A DNA stretch of 64,000 nt from Janthinobacterium sp. BJB426 (GTDB lineage Bacteria; Pseudomonadota; Gammaproteobacteria; Burkholderiales; Burkholderiaceae_D), in the NCBI RefSeq assembly GCF_002735705.1, contig NZ_PDZL01000002.1, positions 536,006 through 600,005 on the forward strand. Reading direction: 5' to 3'. Positions within the stretch are counted from its first letter, which is position 1; each line of letters begins with the position of its first letter. The translations under genes were made by a program, and so were the position numbers. Under the pieces are notes generated by a model. That model searched no databases and had not been told where the DNA came from. It worked only from the letters and a program-made list of their open reading frames with translations. Of the stretch, positions 45,568-56,587 are shown in pieces.

Positions 45568-45890
45568 GCGCTGACATCCAGGACCTGAGAGCGAGTTCAA
45601 GCAAGATAGCTCATGCAACGCAGGCCGCCTCTTGACAAGCTCAACTGCACCCAATGCCCTCCCCTGCGCGGGCAGGGTCAGCTCCGGCAATCGTACACGA
45701 TCTCGACCTTGTCCGTGGCGACCGGAAGGAATACGAAACAAGGGATGCCGCCATGCCGCTCCCGAGCAGTAAAATCACTGCTGTTGATCAGGCTGTGACT
45801 AGCAAAATGCTCTCGTTCCTTCCTTCATTGTCGAGACAGCCGCGTCATAGCCGGTCATTCACGAACGTTGTATATTGAAAGGCAATATGT
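45568..45890. other. 323-bp gap without a recognised gene
   Basis: Open frames here on both strands are short and show no family. One minus-strand stretch (45678 to about 45800) reads like the end of a protein (FVFLPVATDKVEIVYDCRS then stop) but has no usable start in frame. The promoter of the XRE gene probably lies at the right end. Confidence 0.4.
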
Positions 45891-46329
45891 ATGTCTGGCA
45901 ACACCCATGTTTCTGAGCGCCTCAAAAGCTGCCGCGAGAATCTTCATATCTCACAAGTGCTGCTTGCCGAGCTGGCGGGCATCAATCCCACACAACTGTA
46001 TCGCTATGAATCAGGCAAAACCAAACTGCTTATGGACGCGGCAGAGAAGATTGCCGCGGCCCTCGGCGTCAGCACCGCCCGGCTTGTACATGGGACATTA
46101 CCCAGCGCCAGAGGGACGCAAACCGACCTGCCAGTGCCAGCCGGAGGGGCGCTAAATCTGAACTTTCTGGAACTTCCCCCCCGTGCTTGCCTCCGCCGTG
46201 AAGCGCCTGTCCATACAAAATGGCAGCACCGTAGAAATAGAGCTGCTGAACCTCGCGCATCAAGGCCTCGAAGCCATGCACAAAAAAGCCTTGGATTGCG
46301 CCGAGTCCGCAAGCAAGAGCGAGAAATAA
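45891..46329 (+). pseudogene. XRE-family regulator split by a frameshift in a C7 run
   Basis: The ATG at 45891 follows GAAAGG by 8 nt. Residues 7-65 form an XRE helix-turn-helix domain (SERLKSCRENLHISQVLLAE, then INPTQLYRYESGKTKL). The coding sense holds to LNLNFLELPP, where a run of seven C at about 46176-46182 shifts the frame. As read, the frame then gives a basic, unprotein-like tail ending at 46349. Removing one C restores VLASAVKRLSIQNGSTVEIE, LLNLAHQGLEAMHKKALDCA and a TAA at 46329, for a protein of 145 residues. This may be a true mutation, a phase-variable tract or a sequencing error. Confidence 0.8.
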
Positions 46330-46525
46330 CCGGATCACTACCTTGCTGAGAAGTCGCGGTAGATGGAGTGGTGCAGCTCACGGGGAAATACGCGGAGCAT
46401 GATCCATGCGCTGACCTGTGTAGTCAAAAAACTGCCTGATGGCTGGATGGAGCCTGACCTGGGATCGCGGTGCAGACGTCAATGCAAGTATTTCCTTGGC
46501 GCGAAGGATCAATCGCATGCACATC

Positions 46526-46570
46526 AAAAAAATGGCCATTGACAATTCTTTTTGAATTATCAACGGCCAT
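46526..46570 (-). terminator. Terminator of guaBA
   Basis: On the minus strand a 17-bp stem with two mismatches (46532-46548 and 46554-46570, loop of five) is followed by T7. It lies about 40 nt beyond the guaA stop. A very strong intrinsic terminator. Confidence 0.9.
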
Positions 46571-46610
46571 CTATTTTTCACTTTAAATTCAAACAGTTAA
46601 AGCGAACTCA

Positions 46611-48221
46611 TCACTCCCACTCGATGGTCGCCGGCGGCTTGCCCGAGATATCGTAGACGACACGGTTGATGCCGCGCACTTCATTGATGATGCGGTTGGA
46701 GACCTTGCCCAGCAAGCTGTGCGGCAGGTGCGCCCAGTGGGCCGTCATGAAGTCTTGCGTTTGCACGGCGCGCAGGGCCACCACGTACTCGTAGGTGCGG
46801 CCATCGCCCATCACTCCCACCGATTTGACGGGCAGGAAGACGGCAAACGCCTGGCTCGTCGCTTCGTACCAGTTGGTCGGCACGCTATCCTGGTCGAAGC
46901 CAGGAACCACGACCGGCTCATACGGCGTGTTGCGCAGTTCTTCGATGAAGATGGCGTCTGCGCGGCGCAGCAGGTCGGCGTAGTCTTTCTTGACCTCGCC
47001 AAGGATGCGCACGCCCAGGCCTGGGCCCGGGAATGGGTGGCGGTAGACCATGTCATGCGGCAAGCCCAGGGCCACGCCGAGTTTACGCACTTCGTCCTTG
47101 AACAGTTCGCGCAGCGGCTCGAGCAATTTCAGCTTCATGGTGTCCGGCAAGCCGCCCACATTGTGGTGGCTCTTGATGGTCTGGCCTTTTTTACCTTTGC
47201 CGGCCGATTCGATCACGTCCGGGTAAATCGTGCCTTGCGCCAGCCATTTGGCATTGACCAGCTTGCCAGATTCGACCTGGAAGACTTCGACGAATTCGCG
47301 GCCGATGATCTTGCGCTTTTGCTCGGGGTCGGTGACGCCGGCCAGGTGGCCCATGAACTGCTCTTCCGCATCGACGCGGATGACTTTCACGCCCAGGTTC
47401 TTGGCGAACATGTCCATCACCATCTTGCCTTCGTCCAGGCGCAGCAGGCCGTGGTCGACGAAGACGCAGGTCAGCTGGTCGCCGATGGCACGGTGGATCA
47501 GCGCTGCCGCGACGGACGAATCGACGCCGCCGGACAGGCCCAGGATGACATCATCGGTACCGACTTGCGCGCGGATTTTTTCCACCGCTTCGCTGATGTA
47601 ATCAGGCATGTTCCAGTCCGACTTGCAGCCGCAGATTTCATGCACGAAACGGCCGAGCATGGCCTTGCCCTGCACCGTGTGCGTCACTTCCGGATGGAAT
47701 TGCACGCCGTAGAACTGGCGCTCTTCGTCGGCCATAGCGGCGATCGGGCAGCTCGGGGTGTTGCCCATCAGCTTGAAGCCTGGCGGCATTTCCAGCACCT
47801 TGTCGCCATGGCTCATCCACACTTTCAGCATGCCGTGGCCTTCGTCGGTGACGAAGTCGGCAATGCCGTTGAGCAACTTGGTGTGGCTGCGGGCGCGCAC
47901 TTCGGCGTAGCCGAATTCACGCACCAGGCCGTTTTCCACCTTGCCGCCCAGCTGGGCCGCCATGGTTTGCATGCCGTAGCAGATGCCCAGCACGGGAACG
48001 CCCAGCTCGAACACGGCTTGCGGCGCGCGCGGCGAATCGCCGTCCAGGGTCGAATTGTGGCTGCCCGACAGGATCACGCCGGCGGCGCCATAGTTGCGCA
48101 CGAATTCGTCGCTGACGTCATACGGGAAGACTTCGGAAAACACGCCGGAATCGCGCACGCGGCGGGCGATCAACTGGGTGACTTGGGAACCGAAATCGAG
48201 AATGAGGATTTTAGAATGCAT
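46611..48221 (-). CDS. guaA: GMP synthase (glutamine-hydrolysing)
   Basis: 536 residues from the ATG at 48221 ([20 protein letters not shown]), the family start; the frame opens 24 nt earlier at 48245 but without support. Class I amidotransferase domain 1-205 with the nucleophile Cys in [17 protein letters not shown] and His-Glu near [14 protein letters not shown] pyrophosphatase domain with P-loop [16 protein letters not shown] near 235. C-terminal dimerisation domain ends PATIEWE. It converts XMP to GMP. It is the second gene of guaB-guaA; 66 nt lie between them, with a hairpin. Confidence 0.98.
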   Translation of the reverse strand: MHSKILILDFGSQVTQLIARRVRDSGVFSEVFPYDVSDEFVRNYGAAGVILSGSHNSTLDGDSPRAPQAVFELGVPVLGICYGMQTMAAQLGGKVENGLVREFGYAEVRARSHTKLLNGIADFVTDEGHGMLKVWMSHGDKVLEMPPGFKLMGNTPSCPIAAMADEERQFYGVQFHPEVTHTVQGKAMLGRFVHEICGCKSDWNMPDYISEAVEKIRAQVGTDDVILGLSGGVDSSVAAALIHRAIGDQLTCVFVDHGLLRLDEGKMVMDMFAKNLGVKVIRVDAEEQFMGHLAGVTDPEQKRKIIGREFVEVFQVESGKLVNAKWLAQGTIYPDVIESAGKGKKGQTIKSHHNVGGLPDTMKLKLLEPLRELFKDEVRKLGVALGLPHDMVYRHPFPGPGLGVRILGEVKKDYADLLRRADAIFIEELRNTPYEPVVVPGFDQDSVPTNWYEATSQAFAVFLPVKSVGVMGDGRTYEYVVALRAVQTQDFMTAHWAHLPHSLLGKVSNRIINEVRGINRVVYDISGKPPATIEWE

Positions 48222-48251
48222 GATGGGGACTTTATCTGAGGTCATTACAAA

Positions 48252-48272
48252 ACCGGCGCACTAGGCGCCGGT
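48252..48272 (-). terminator. Intercistronic hairpin between guaB and guaA
   Basis: A perfect 8-bp stem ACCGGCGC / GCGCCGGT with a 5-nt loop, followed on the minus strand by TTTTG. It could attenuate guaA relative to guaB, or protect the guaB message. Confidence 0.55.
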
Positions 48273-48287
48273 CTGGTCTGTCGCTAA

Positions 48288-49803
<1,516 letters not shown>

Positions 49804-50024
49804 GAACATTCGCAAACCCCTGTAGACATAGAGGGAATGCCGTTTTCGTTTCTCTCTAAATGTCTGGAAAAGTCTGGAAGTGTCTACGTTTTCGCCCAAA
49901 TTTCGCCCCTGTTTTTGGTAGCTTATCGGACCTTTTCTGAGGGTGCACAATATCTGGTCGGTAGGCACCCAACATAATAGAAGACACCGCCGTCTGTAAG
50001 CATAACCCAAAAGGAAAGATTGCA

Positions 50025-50300
50025 ATGCAGCACGCGCTGGGCGCCCTCCTCTTGCTTGCACTTTGCAGTTGCACGTCCAGCGGCATTGTCGAACACCCCA
50101 GCGGCGACTTAATAGGGCTGAGCAGCTTCGCCCTCGCCGCCCGCTACGGCACGCCCGCCAGCTACCAGCTCCAGGACGACCAACTTCAACTCAACTATGG
50201 CGACGAATTATGGGGCTGCCGGGTCGTATTCTTGCTAGACAAACATCAGCGAGTCATCGGCGTCGCAAGCAGCGGCTCCAAATGCGGCCCACTCCCTTAG
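50025..50300 (+). CDS. Small lipoprotein of unknown function
   Basis: 91 residues, ATG preceded by AAAGGAAAG. The leader MQHALGALLLLALCSC has a lipobox-like LCSC, so the Cys near 16 is probably acylated. The mature part ends with WGCRVVFLLDKHQRVIGVAS and SGSKCG; the two Cys residues could form a disulphide. A beta-rich fold of about 70 residues resembles other small outer-membrane lipoproteins, but no family is recognised. It lies between the guaB promoter and the SOS cassette. Confidence 0.75.
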   Translation: MQHALGALLLLALCSCTSSGIVEHPSGDLIGLSSFALAARYGTPASYQLQDDQLQLNYGDELWGCRVVFLLDKHQRVIGVASSGSKCGPLP

Positions 50301-50394
50301 ATGACTGCCCTTGCCTATCCGCTCACTACCTCCCCCCAAGCCATGGCCTTCGCCAACAATCGGGAAACTTGCAGTTTTTGGCATCCTCAGCATA

Positions 50395-50414
50395 TACTGT
50401 GTTTATATACAGTA
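50395..50414 (+). promoter_or_regulatory. LexA box of the imuA-imuB-dnaE2 cassette
   Basis: TACTGT-GTTTATAT-ACAGTA is a perfect palindromic SOS box (CTGT-N8-ACAG), 41 nt upstream of the imuA ATG. LexA repression and DNA-damage induction are the known control of this cassette in other bacteria. Confidence 0.93.
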
Positions 50415-50454
50415 CTTTTTTTGAACACTGTCAACAACACGCTAGCCAAACGCC

Positions 50455-51198
50455 ATGCTCTCGCCGCCCGCTCAACACCCCAACACTACACCACTGGCCA
50501 ACTGCGCCATGCTGCGTAACGTCTGGCGGGCGAGTGAACTGAGCCGAGGGGTAACTAGCACCATTGCCACCGGACACAGCATGCTTGATGATGAACTTCC
50601 GGGAAAGGGCTGGCCCCAGTCAACCTTTACAGAGTTGCTCGTGCAACAAGCGGGCATAGGTGAGATGCATTTATTGCGGCCGATGTTGGCGCAACTTTCA
50701 CAGCACCGCCGTATCGCTTTGGTGCAGCCGCCATATTTGCCCAATTCCGCTGCTTGCAAGTTCATGGACTTGAACTGCCCGAATTTGCTCTGGATACGCG
50801 CCCCCAGCACAGCTGACGCCCTTTGGTCTACCGAGCAAATCTTGCGTAATGGCAGTTGTGGTGCGGTGCTGCTGTGGCAGACCAATATCCGGGATGAGGC
50901 GCTACGACGGCTCAACCTCGCAGCGCAAACGACCGAGACGTTCTTCTGGCTGGTCCGGCCTATGAGCGCGGCGGCCGATGCGTCACCGGCGCCGTTGCGC
51001 CTGGCATTGCGCCCCGCCGCCGGCGGCATTTCCACCCACATCATCAAACGGCGTGGCCCGCACCACGAGGCGCCACTCTTTATCCCGCTGGCTGACATGC
51101 CGGCACGTCAACGATTTTTGGACGATCAAAATGCGGTTCTGGTTCAGCGTACACCTCCCACTGTTGCCTCTCGAATGCCTCAGGCCGCGCTGGTGTGA
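50455..51198 (+). CDS. imuA: SOS mutasome protein ImuA
   Basis: 247 residues. The RecA/SulA-like ImuA pattern is present: RGVTSTIATGHSMLDDELPG (about 32-51), GWPQSTFTELLVQQAGIGEM, HRRIALVQPPYLPN, and WSTEQILRNGSCGAVLLWQT. The Walker A segment is degenerate, as usual for ImuA. The protein works with ImuB and DnaE2 in translesion synthesis. It is the first gene after the LexA box; it overlaps imuB by 68 nt in another frame, which implies coupling. The C-terminal 20 residues are the overlap. Confidence 0.9.
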   Translation: MLSPPAQHPNTTPLANCAMLRNVWRASELSRGVTSTIATGHSMLDDELPGKGWPQSTFTELLVQQAGIGEMHLLRPMLAQLSQHRRIALVQPPYLPNSAACKFMDLNCPNLLWIRAPSTADALWSTEQILRNGSCGAVLLWQTNIRDEALRRLNLAAQTTETFFWLVRPMSAAADASPAPLRLALRPAAGGISTHIIKRRGPHHEAPLFIPLADMPARQRFLDDQNAVLVQRTPPTVASRMPQAALV

Positions 51199-52600
51199 AC
51201 CGGGGCCGTATGCGGTAGTCGAGAAAGGCCGCATTATTGCGGTCTCGCAACATGCCTTTGCCGAAGGTGTGCGCGTCGGCATGCGCCCTGGCGGCGTCGC
51301 GGCCGTCTCGCCGGATACGGCCATCCTGGAGCGTAATCTTGAGCGTGAATTGATCACCAGCAACGCCATCGCGCTCGCCCTCCTCCAGTTCACCCCGGAA
51401 GTGGCGCATGCCGGCGACTTCAGCCTGCTGCTGGACGTGACCGCCAGCTTGCGCCTATTTAACGGGCGAGCCGCCATCAGCCGGCGCATTCGCGCTGCCC
51501 TGCAAGCACTTGGCGTGACCGCGCAACTCGGCACGGCGCCAACGGCAATGGGCGCCTGGCTCTTATCGCGCTGGCAGCCGGCAAAACGCCAGATAATTTT
51601 GCGGCGTACCGTGCACATGCGCTCGCTGGAGCGCCAGCTCGACCGCATGCCCTGCGCCTATCTGCCCAGCACGGAAAATCACCTGGAGTGGCTGACGGAT
51701 ATAGGTGCCGATCACCTTGCAGCGCTACGTCGCCTGCCCCGCGCTGGCATTCAGCGCAGGATGAACAAACAAGTGCTCGATGAACTCGACCGCGCCTATG
51801 GTCTCGCCCCTGAGCTGTTTGAATGGATCGCCATTCCCGAGACTTTTTCGGCACGCATCGAAACCTTTGACAGGATTGAAAACGCCGATACCCTGCTGGC
51901 GGGCGCCACTGGCCTGCTGCAGCAATTTGTCGGCTGGCTAGTTGCGCGCCAGCAGGCCGTGAGCATTTTTGTTCTGCTGCTGGAGCACGAGCGCGGCAAG
52001 ACCGCAATCCCACCTACGCCGATAGAGATTGGCCTGGCCGAGCCGACGTGGCGGGATGAACATCTGATACGGTTGCTGAAGGAACGTCTTGCACGTACGG
52101 AACTGATCGGTCCAGTCATTGCCTTGCGCCTGGAAGCGCGCCTGCTGACCGCGATGGCACCACCGACGCAGGATCTGTTTCCAGAGCCCGGTGGCAACCC
52201 CGCCGATTACAAGCGTCTGCTGGAGTTACTCAGCGCCCGTCTGGGCAGTGACAACGTCCTCTGTCCTGTCGAAAATCACGACCACCGCCCGGAAGAAAGC
52301 AATTCCTGGGCTGCCGCCACCGAGAAGCGCAAGGCGGTCAACGCCGAGGATGAGGCGTTTGAGCGCCCATTCTGGCTGCTACCCAAACCCATCCCGCTGC
52401 TGCTGCGCGGCGAACGTCCCTTTTATGGTTCCCCACTAAAAATGCTCAAGGGGCCGGAACGCATTGAGGCCGGCTGGTGGAACGATCAAATCGCAGCCCG
52501 CGACTATTACATCGCGCAAGGAAGCGATGCGACCTGCTACTGGATATACCTCGAGCGTGTCGTTGACGGCCGCTGGTACCTGCATGGCATGTTCGGCTAA
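51131..52600 (+). CDS. imuB: Y-family polymerase-like protein ImuB
   Basis: 489 residues from the ATG at 51131 (MRFWFSVHLPLLPLECLRPR), the family N-terminus; the frame opens at 50978 inside imuA. It is a Y-family (DinB-like) fold without the catalytic acidic residues: the first motif has no Asp where Pol IV has HVDMD, and the second reads LLLDVTASLRLF instead of SIDE. The little-finger region follows near 260-340 and the C-terminal part carries the DnaE2/ImuA-binding tail. It acts as an adaptor for the clamp and DnaE2. It ends 2 nt before dnaE2. Confidence 0.93.
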   Translation: MRFWFSVHLPLLPLECLRPRWCEPGPYAVVEKGRIIAVSQHAFAEGVRVGMRPGGVAAVSPDTAILERNLERELITSNAIALALLQFTPEVAHAGDFSLLLDVTASLRLFNGRAAISRRIRAALQALGVTAQLGTAPTAMGAWLLSRWQPAKRQIILRRTVHMRSLERQLDRMPCAYLPSTENHLEWLTDIGADHLAALRRLPRAGIQRRMNKQVLDELDRAYGLAPELFEWIAIPETFSARIETFDRIENADTLLAGATGLLQQFVGWLVARQQAVSIFVLLLEHERGKTAIPPTPIEIGLAEPTWRDEHLIRLLKERLARTELIGPVIALRLEARLLTAMAPPTQDLFPEPGGNPADYKRLLELLSARLGSDNVLCPVENHDHRPEESNSWAAATEKRKAVNAEDEAFERPFWLLPKPIPLLLRGERPFYGSPLKMLKGPERIEAGWWNDQIAARDYYIAQGSDATCYWIYLERVVDGRWYLHGMFG

Positions 52601-52602
52601 TC

Positions 52603-55600
52603 ATGGACAAGCCGCCAGTTCCCACGCTGCCCGACTATGCCGAGCTGCAGTGTATGAGTCACTACTCCTTCCTGCACGGCGCCTCTCCGCCCGAACAACT
52701 GGTGGCGCGCGCGGCCCAGCTGGGCTACCAGGCCATCGCCATGGCCGACGAGTGCTCTTTGGCCGGCGTGGTCAAGGCACATGTGGCGGCAAGGGAGTGG
52801 AACATCCACCTCATCATTGGCAGCCAGATGAGAGTGACACCGGAAGACGGCACGCCACCTTTTACCGTGCTGATCCTGGCCATGGACCGCGACGGCTACG
52901 GTAACCTGAGCGAACTCATTACCGCAGCGCGCACGCGCGCCGACAAGGGAAGTTATCTGGTGTGGCCACGCGATATTGCCAATCCCACCGGCGCCCTCGC
53001 CCACTTGAAAGGACTGCCCGGCTGCCAGCTCATCCTGTGCCCCAAATATAACGCCCCCTATGAAGAGGTCGAACGCCAAGCCGAGTGGCTGGTGCGCAGT
53101 GCACCAGGCCGCGCGCGCGTCGCCTTGACTTTGCACCACCGTGCGCAGGATGACCGGCACCGCGCCATGGTCGAGGCCATTGGCGCCGAATTCAGCTTAC
53201 CTGTCGTCGCCACGGGCGATGTTGTCATGCACCTGCGCTCGATGAAAATCATCCAGGACACCATGACCGCGATTCGTCTGAATACGCCGGTTGCGCAATG
53301 CGGCTATCAGCTGGCCTCGAATGCCGAAGCCCATTTGCGCTCGCGCCTACGGCTAGGCAACCTGTATCCGCGCGAGGCCCTCGATGAAACCCTGCGCGTG
53401 GCACAGCGCTGTACCTTCTCGCTCGATGAGCTGCGCTATGAATATCCAGGCGAGATCGTGCCCGAGGGGCAGGCCCCGGCCAGCTACCTGCGCGAACAAG
53501 CCTATATTGGGGCGCACTGGCGCTACCCGCTCGCCATTCCGGACAACGTGCAGGCGCAGCTCGAGTATGAGCTGGAATTGATCGGCGACATGCAGTACGA
53601 ACCCTACTTTTTGACGGTGTTCGACATCGTGCGCTTTGCCCGCTCGCAAAAAATTCTCTGCCAGGGGCGCGGATCAGCAGCCAATTCGGCTGTGTGCTAC
53701 TGCCTCGGCATCACCGAAGTCGATCCATCGCGCGGCACCCTCCTCTTCGAACGGTTTATCTCACGCGAGCGAGATGAGCCGCCCGACATCGATGTCGATT
53801 TCGAGCACCAGCGCCGCGAGGAAGTGATTCAATACATCTATCGCAAGTATGGCCGCATGCGGGCCGCCTTGACCGCAGTCGTCATTTCCTACCGCCCGCG
53901 CAGCGTGCTGCGCGACGTTGGGCGCGCGCTGGGCGTGGATCTATCGGTGGTCGACAAGGTGGCCAAGGCCTCGCATAGCTGGGGTGGACGCGCCGACCTG
54001 CAGCAACGGCTCATCACCTGCGGACTCGACCCAAACTCCCCCATCGCTGAAAAATGGGCCGCTATCGCCGAACGCCTGATGCGCTTTCCGCGCCACCTTT
54101 CGCAGCATCCCGGCGGCTTCGTCATCTCGCGCGGCCCCCTCTCCCGCCTGGTGCCGATTGAAAATGCCGCCATGCCCGACCGCACCGTGATTCAATGGGA
54201 TAAAGATGACATCGACGAACTGGGCCTGCTGAAAATCGATATCCTGGCGCTGGGCATGCTTTCGTGTATCGCCCGCACTCTGGCTTTGATCTCCGAACAG
54301 CGTGGCGAGCGCTTCGAGCTGGGAGACATACCGCACGAGGATGCCGCTACCTACCAGATGATCTCCAAGGCGGACACTGTCGGCGTATTTCAGATCGAAT
54401 CGCGGGCGCAGATGTCAATGCTGCCCCGCATGCAGCCACGTGAGTTCTATGACTTGGTCATTGAGGTGGCCATCATCCGGCCAGGCCCTATCCAGGGCGG
54501 CATGATCAATCCGTATCTACGCCGGCGCCAAGGATTGGAAGCAGTGACGTATCCGAGCCCCCAGATCGAGGCGGTGCTGCGGCGCACGCTCGGGGTGCCG
54601 ATCTTCCAGGAGCAGGTCATGTCGATTGCCATGACAGCGGCAGGCTTTACGGCCGGTGAAGCCGACCGCCTGCGCCGCGCCATGGCCGCGTGGAAAAGAA
54701 AAGGTGGCCTGGAACAGTTCGAAGACCAGCTGATGAGTGGCATGGCCCAGCGCGGTTACAGCATCGAGTTTGCCACTTCCATTGTTGGCCAGATACGCGG
54801 CTTTGCCGAGTATGGCTTTCCAGAGTCGCATGCGCACAGCTTTGCCCTGCTGGCCTACGCCAGCAGCTGGCTCAAATGCCATCATCCGGCAGAATTCCTG
54901 GCCGCCCTGCTCAACAGCCAGCCCATGGGTTTTTATAGCCGCTCTTCTCTGGTGCAGGACGCGCGCAGGCATGATGTGGAAGTGCGGCCGGTCGACGTCT
55001 GCACGAGCGGATGGGAAGCGTCGCTAGAACCGACAGCGAACGGCACGTTGGCAGTGCGCCTTGGTCTGAATAATATCAACGGTATGGTAAGGGAGGCGGC
55101 TTGGCGAATTGAGGAAGCCCGCGCTGCGGCGCCGTTCAAGAGTACACGCGATGTCGCCATGCGCGCGCACCTTGATGCCGCAGACATGAAGGCACTGGCT
55201 TCGGCCAATGCCCTGGTAACGCTGACAGGCAACAGGCGCATGGCCATGTGGGACGCCGCGGCGAGCGTTCCCGAGCGGGATTTGATGCGCGTGGCCACCA
55301 TTGCCGAGCCAGTGTTGGAGCTGGCGCCGCCCACGGAAGCCGATGACATCGTGGCGGACTACCGGCACATTGGCCTCACGCTGGGAAGGCATCCGCTGGC
55401 ACTTTTGCGCGAACGCCTCAACAAGATGCGCTTTGTGCCGTCAGACATTCTAAACACCTTCAGCGATGGCCAGCTGGCCCGGGCCTGCGGCATTGTCACG
55501 GTGCGACAGCGGCCGGAGACGGCCAAGGGGGTGATCTTCCTGACTTTGGAGGACGAATTTGGCACCATCAACATCATCGTCTGGCCCACGCTGGTGGAAA

Positions 55601-55752
55601 AGCAGCGTGCCGAACTGATGAATGCCTCACTCTTGGGCGTGTATGGAATCTGGCAATCGAAGAGTGGCGTCCGCAACCTGATTGCCAAGCGCTTGGTGGA
55701 TTGCTCACACCTTCTCGGGCAGCTTGACACGAAGAGCCGGAATTTTCATTAG
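52603..55752 (+). CDS. dnaE2: Error-prone DNA polymerase III alpha subunit DnaE2
   Basis: 1049 residues, typical for DnaE2 (shorter than replicative DnaE1). N-terminal PHP domain, with YAELQCMSHYSFLHGASPPE at 12-31 and GYQAIAMADECSLAG. The polymerase active site carries the Asp triad in DEPPDIDVDFEHQRREE near 394, with GRGSAANSAVCYCLGIT upstream. Helix-hairpin-helix and OB regions follow near 810-1000. It inserts opposite lesions as the catalytic unit of the ImuA-ImuB-DnaE2 mutasome. Same transcript as imuAB under LexA control. Confidence 0.96.
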   Translation: MDKPPVPTLPDYAELQCMSHYSFLHGASPPEQLVARAAQLGYQAIAMADECSLAGVVKAHVAAREWNIHLIIGSQMRVTPEDGTPPFTVLILAMDRDGYGNLSELITAARTRADKGSYLVWPRDIANPTGALAHLKGLPGCQLILCPKYNAPYEEVERQAEWLVRSAPGRARVALTLHHRAQDDRHRAMVEAIGAEFSLPVVATGDVVMHLRSMKIIQDTMTAIRLNTPVAQCGYQLASNAEAHLRSRLRLGNLYPREALDETLRVAQRCTFSLDELRYEYPGEIVPEGQAPASYLREQAYIGAHWRYPLAIPDNVQAQLEYELELIGDMQYEPYFLTVFDIVRFARSQKILCQGRGSAANSAVCYCLGITEVDPSRGTLLFERFISRERDEPPDIDVDFEHQRREEVIQYIYRKYGRMRAALTAVVISYRPRSVLRDVGRALGVDLSVVDKVAKASHSWGGRADLQQRLITCGLDPNSPIAEKWAAIAERLMRFPRHLSQHPGGFVISRGPLSRLVPIENAAMPDRTVIQWDKDDIDELGLLKIDILALGMLSCIARTLALISEQRGERFELGDIPHEDAATYQMISKADTVGVFQIESRAQMSMLPRMQPREFYDLVIEVAIIRPGPIQGGMINPYLRRRQGLEAVTYPSPQIEAVLRRTLGVPIFQEQVMSIAMTAAGFTAGEADRLRRAMAAWKRKGGLEQFEDQLMSGMAQRGYSIEFATSIVGQIRGFAEYGFPESHAHSFALLAYASSWLKCHHPAEFLAALLNSQPMGFYSRSSLVQDARRHDVEVRPVDVCTSGWEASLEPTANGTLAVRLGLNNINGMVREAAWRIEEARAAAPFKSTRDVAMRAHLDAADMKALASANALVTLTGNRRMAMWDAAASVPERDLMRVATIAEPVLELAPPTEADDIVADYRHIGLTLGRHPLALLRERLNKMRFVPSDILNTFSDGQLARACGIVTVRQRPETAKGVIFLTLEDEFGTINIIVWPTLVEKQRAELMNASLLGVYGIWQSKSGVRNLIAKRLVDCSHLLGQLDTKSRNFH

Positions 55753-55824
55753 TGAACATTCCTTGAATCATGGCTTAACACAGTAGATTGCCAAGTTTAA
55801 GAAATGAGAAGGTCAGATATGTAA

Positions 55825-56499
55825 TTAGAAGAGCCCGCCCTGCTTTGCCGGGGTAGGCGCTTTCTCTCGGGTTCGCGGCTGCATTGGATCAGGCTGCGCA
55901 ACGAGCAGCTCAGCAGGATATTGCCGATAAATGTCCGCCTCGGTCACCAGAGAGCCGTCCAGCCAACCGAGGTATTGCTCCGGGTCCAAGATCATCACCA
56001 TACGCTTTTCGTCGTCTGGCTTGTGAAAGCGTTGCATCAGCGGATGACCGTCGGCGTTGATCGTCAGCATCGAGAACGACAGCAGCTGATCAGCCGGGCG
56101 GTACTCCCAGATTCCAGCAATGGCCACCGGCGCGCCGTCGGCACGCTCGATGCGCCAGCGCACGGGCTTGCCGGTTTCGTAGTTGGGTTCGAAAAAATTG
56201 GCGGCCGGGATGATGCAGAACTGCTTGCGCCTCCAGGCACTACGGAAGGATGGCTTGCTGGCAACCGTCTCGGTGCGCGCGTTGTAGGTCTGGCGGGCCA
56301 GCTTGAGGTCTGCCCAGTGCGGCACCATACCGAACATGGCGGGCGAAATTTCCAGCGCATCTGGAACATCCTGCGAACTTCTAAGGATAGGTGCCATGTA
56401 GCCAGGCCATGCCTCTGGCGAGAGGGCAAGTTGCAACGGAACCACACGAAAGTGGTTTTGAATATGGTGATTAAAACTTGGCGTATAGTCTGCACACAT
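55825..56499 (-). CDS. yedK: SOS response-associated peptidase / abasic-site shield (YedK/HMCES)
   Basis: 224 residues from the ATG at 56499, so that Cys is residue 2 (MCADYTPSF), which the family needs for its thiazolidine crosslink to abasic DNA. Other marks: NARTETVASKPSFRSAWRRK, IIPAANFFEP with the catalytic Glu, and RFHKPDDEKRMVMIL with the active-site His. An extended frame to 56601 would bury the Cys and was rejected. It lies convergent to dnaE2 with 72 nt between. No LexA box is seen in its own upstream region. Confidence 0.92.
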   Translation of the reverse strand: MCADYTPSFNHHIQNHFRVVPLQLALSPEAWPGYMAPILRSSQDVPDALEISPAMFGMVPHWADLKLARQTYNARTETVASKPSFRSAWRRKQFCIIPAANFFEPNYETGKPVRWRIERADGAPVAIAGIWEYRPADQLLSFSMLTINADGHPLMQRFHKPDDEKRMVMILDPEQYLGWLDGSLVTEADIYRQYPAELLVAQPDPMQPRTREKAPTPAKQGGLF

Positions 56500-56587
56500 G
56501 GAGTGTTTTTTATGGAAATTCAAAACGAACATCACATATAAATAATAGACCAAATTCACCAAAAAATCCAAAAAAAATCTCATTAAA

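Noticed and set aside
46378..46581. 67-codon minus-strand frame after guaA
   Set aside because: It spans the guaBA terminator hairpin and has no ribosome site.
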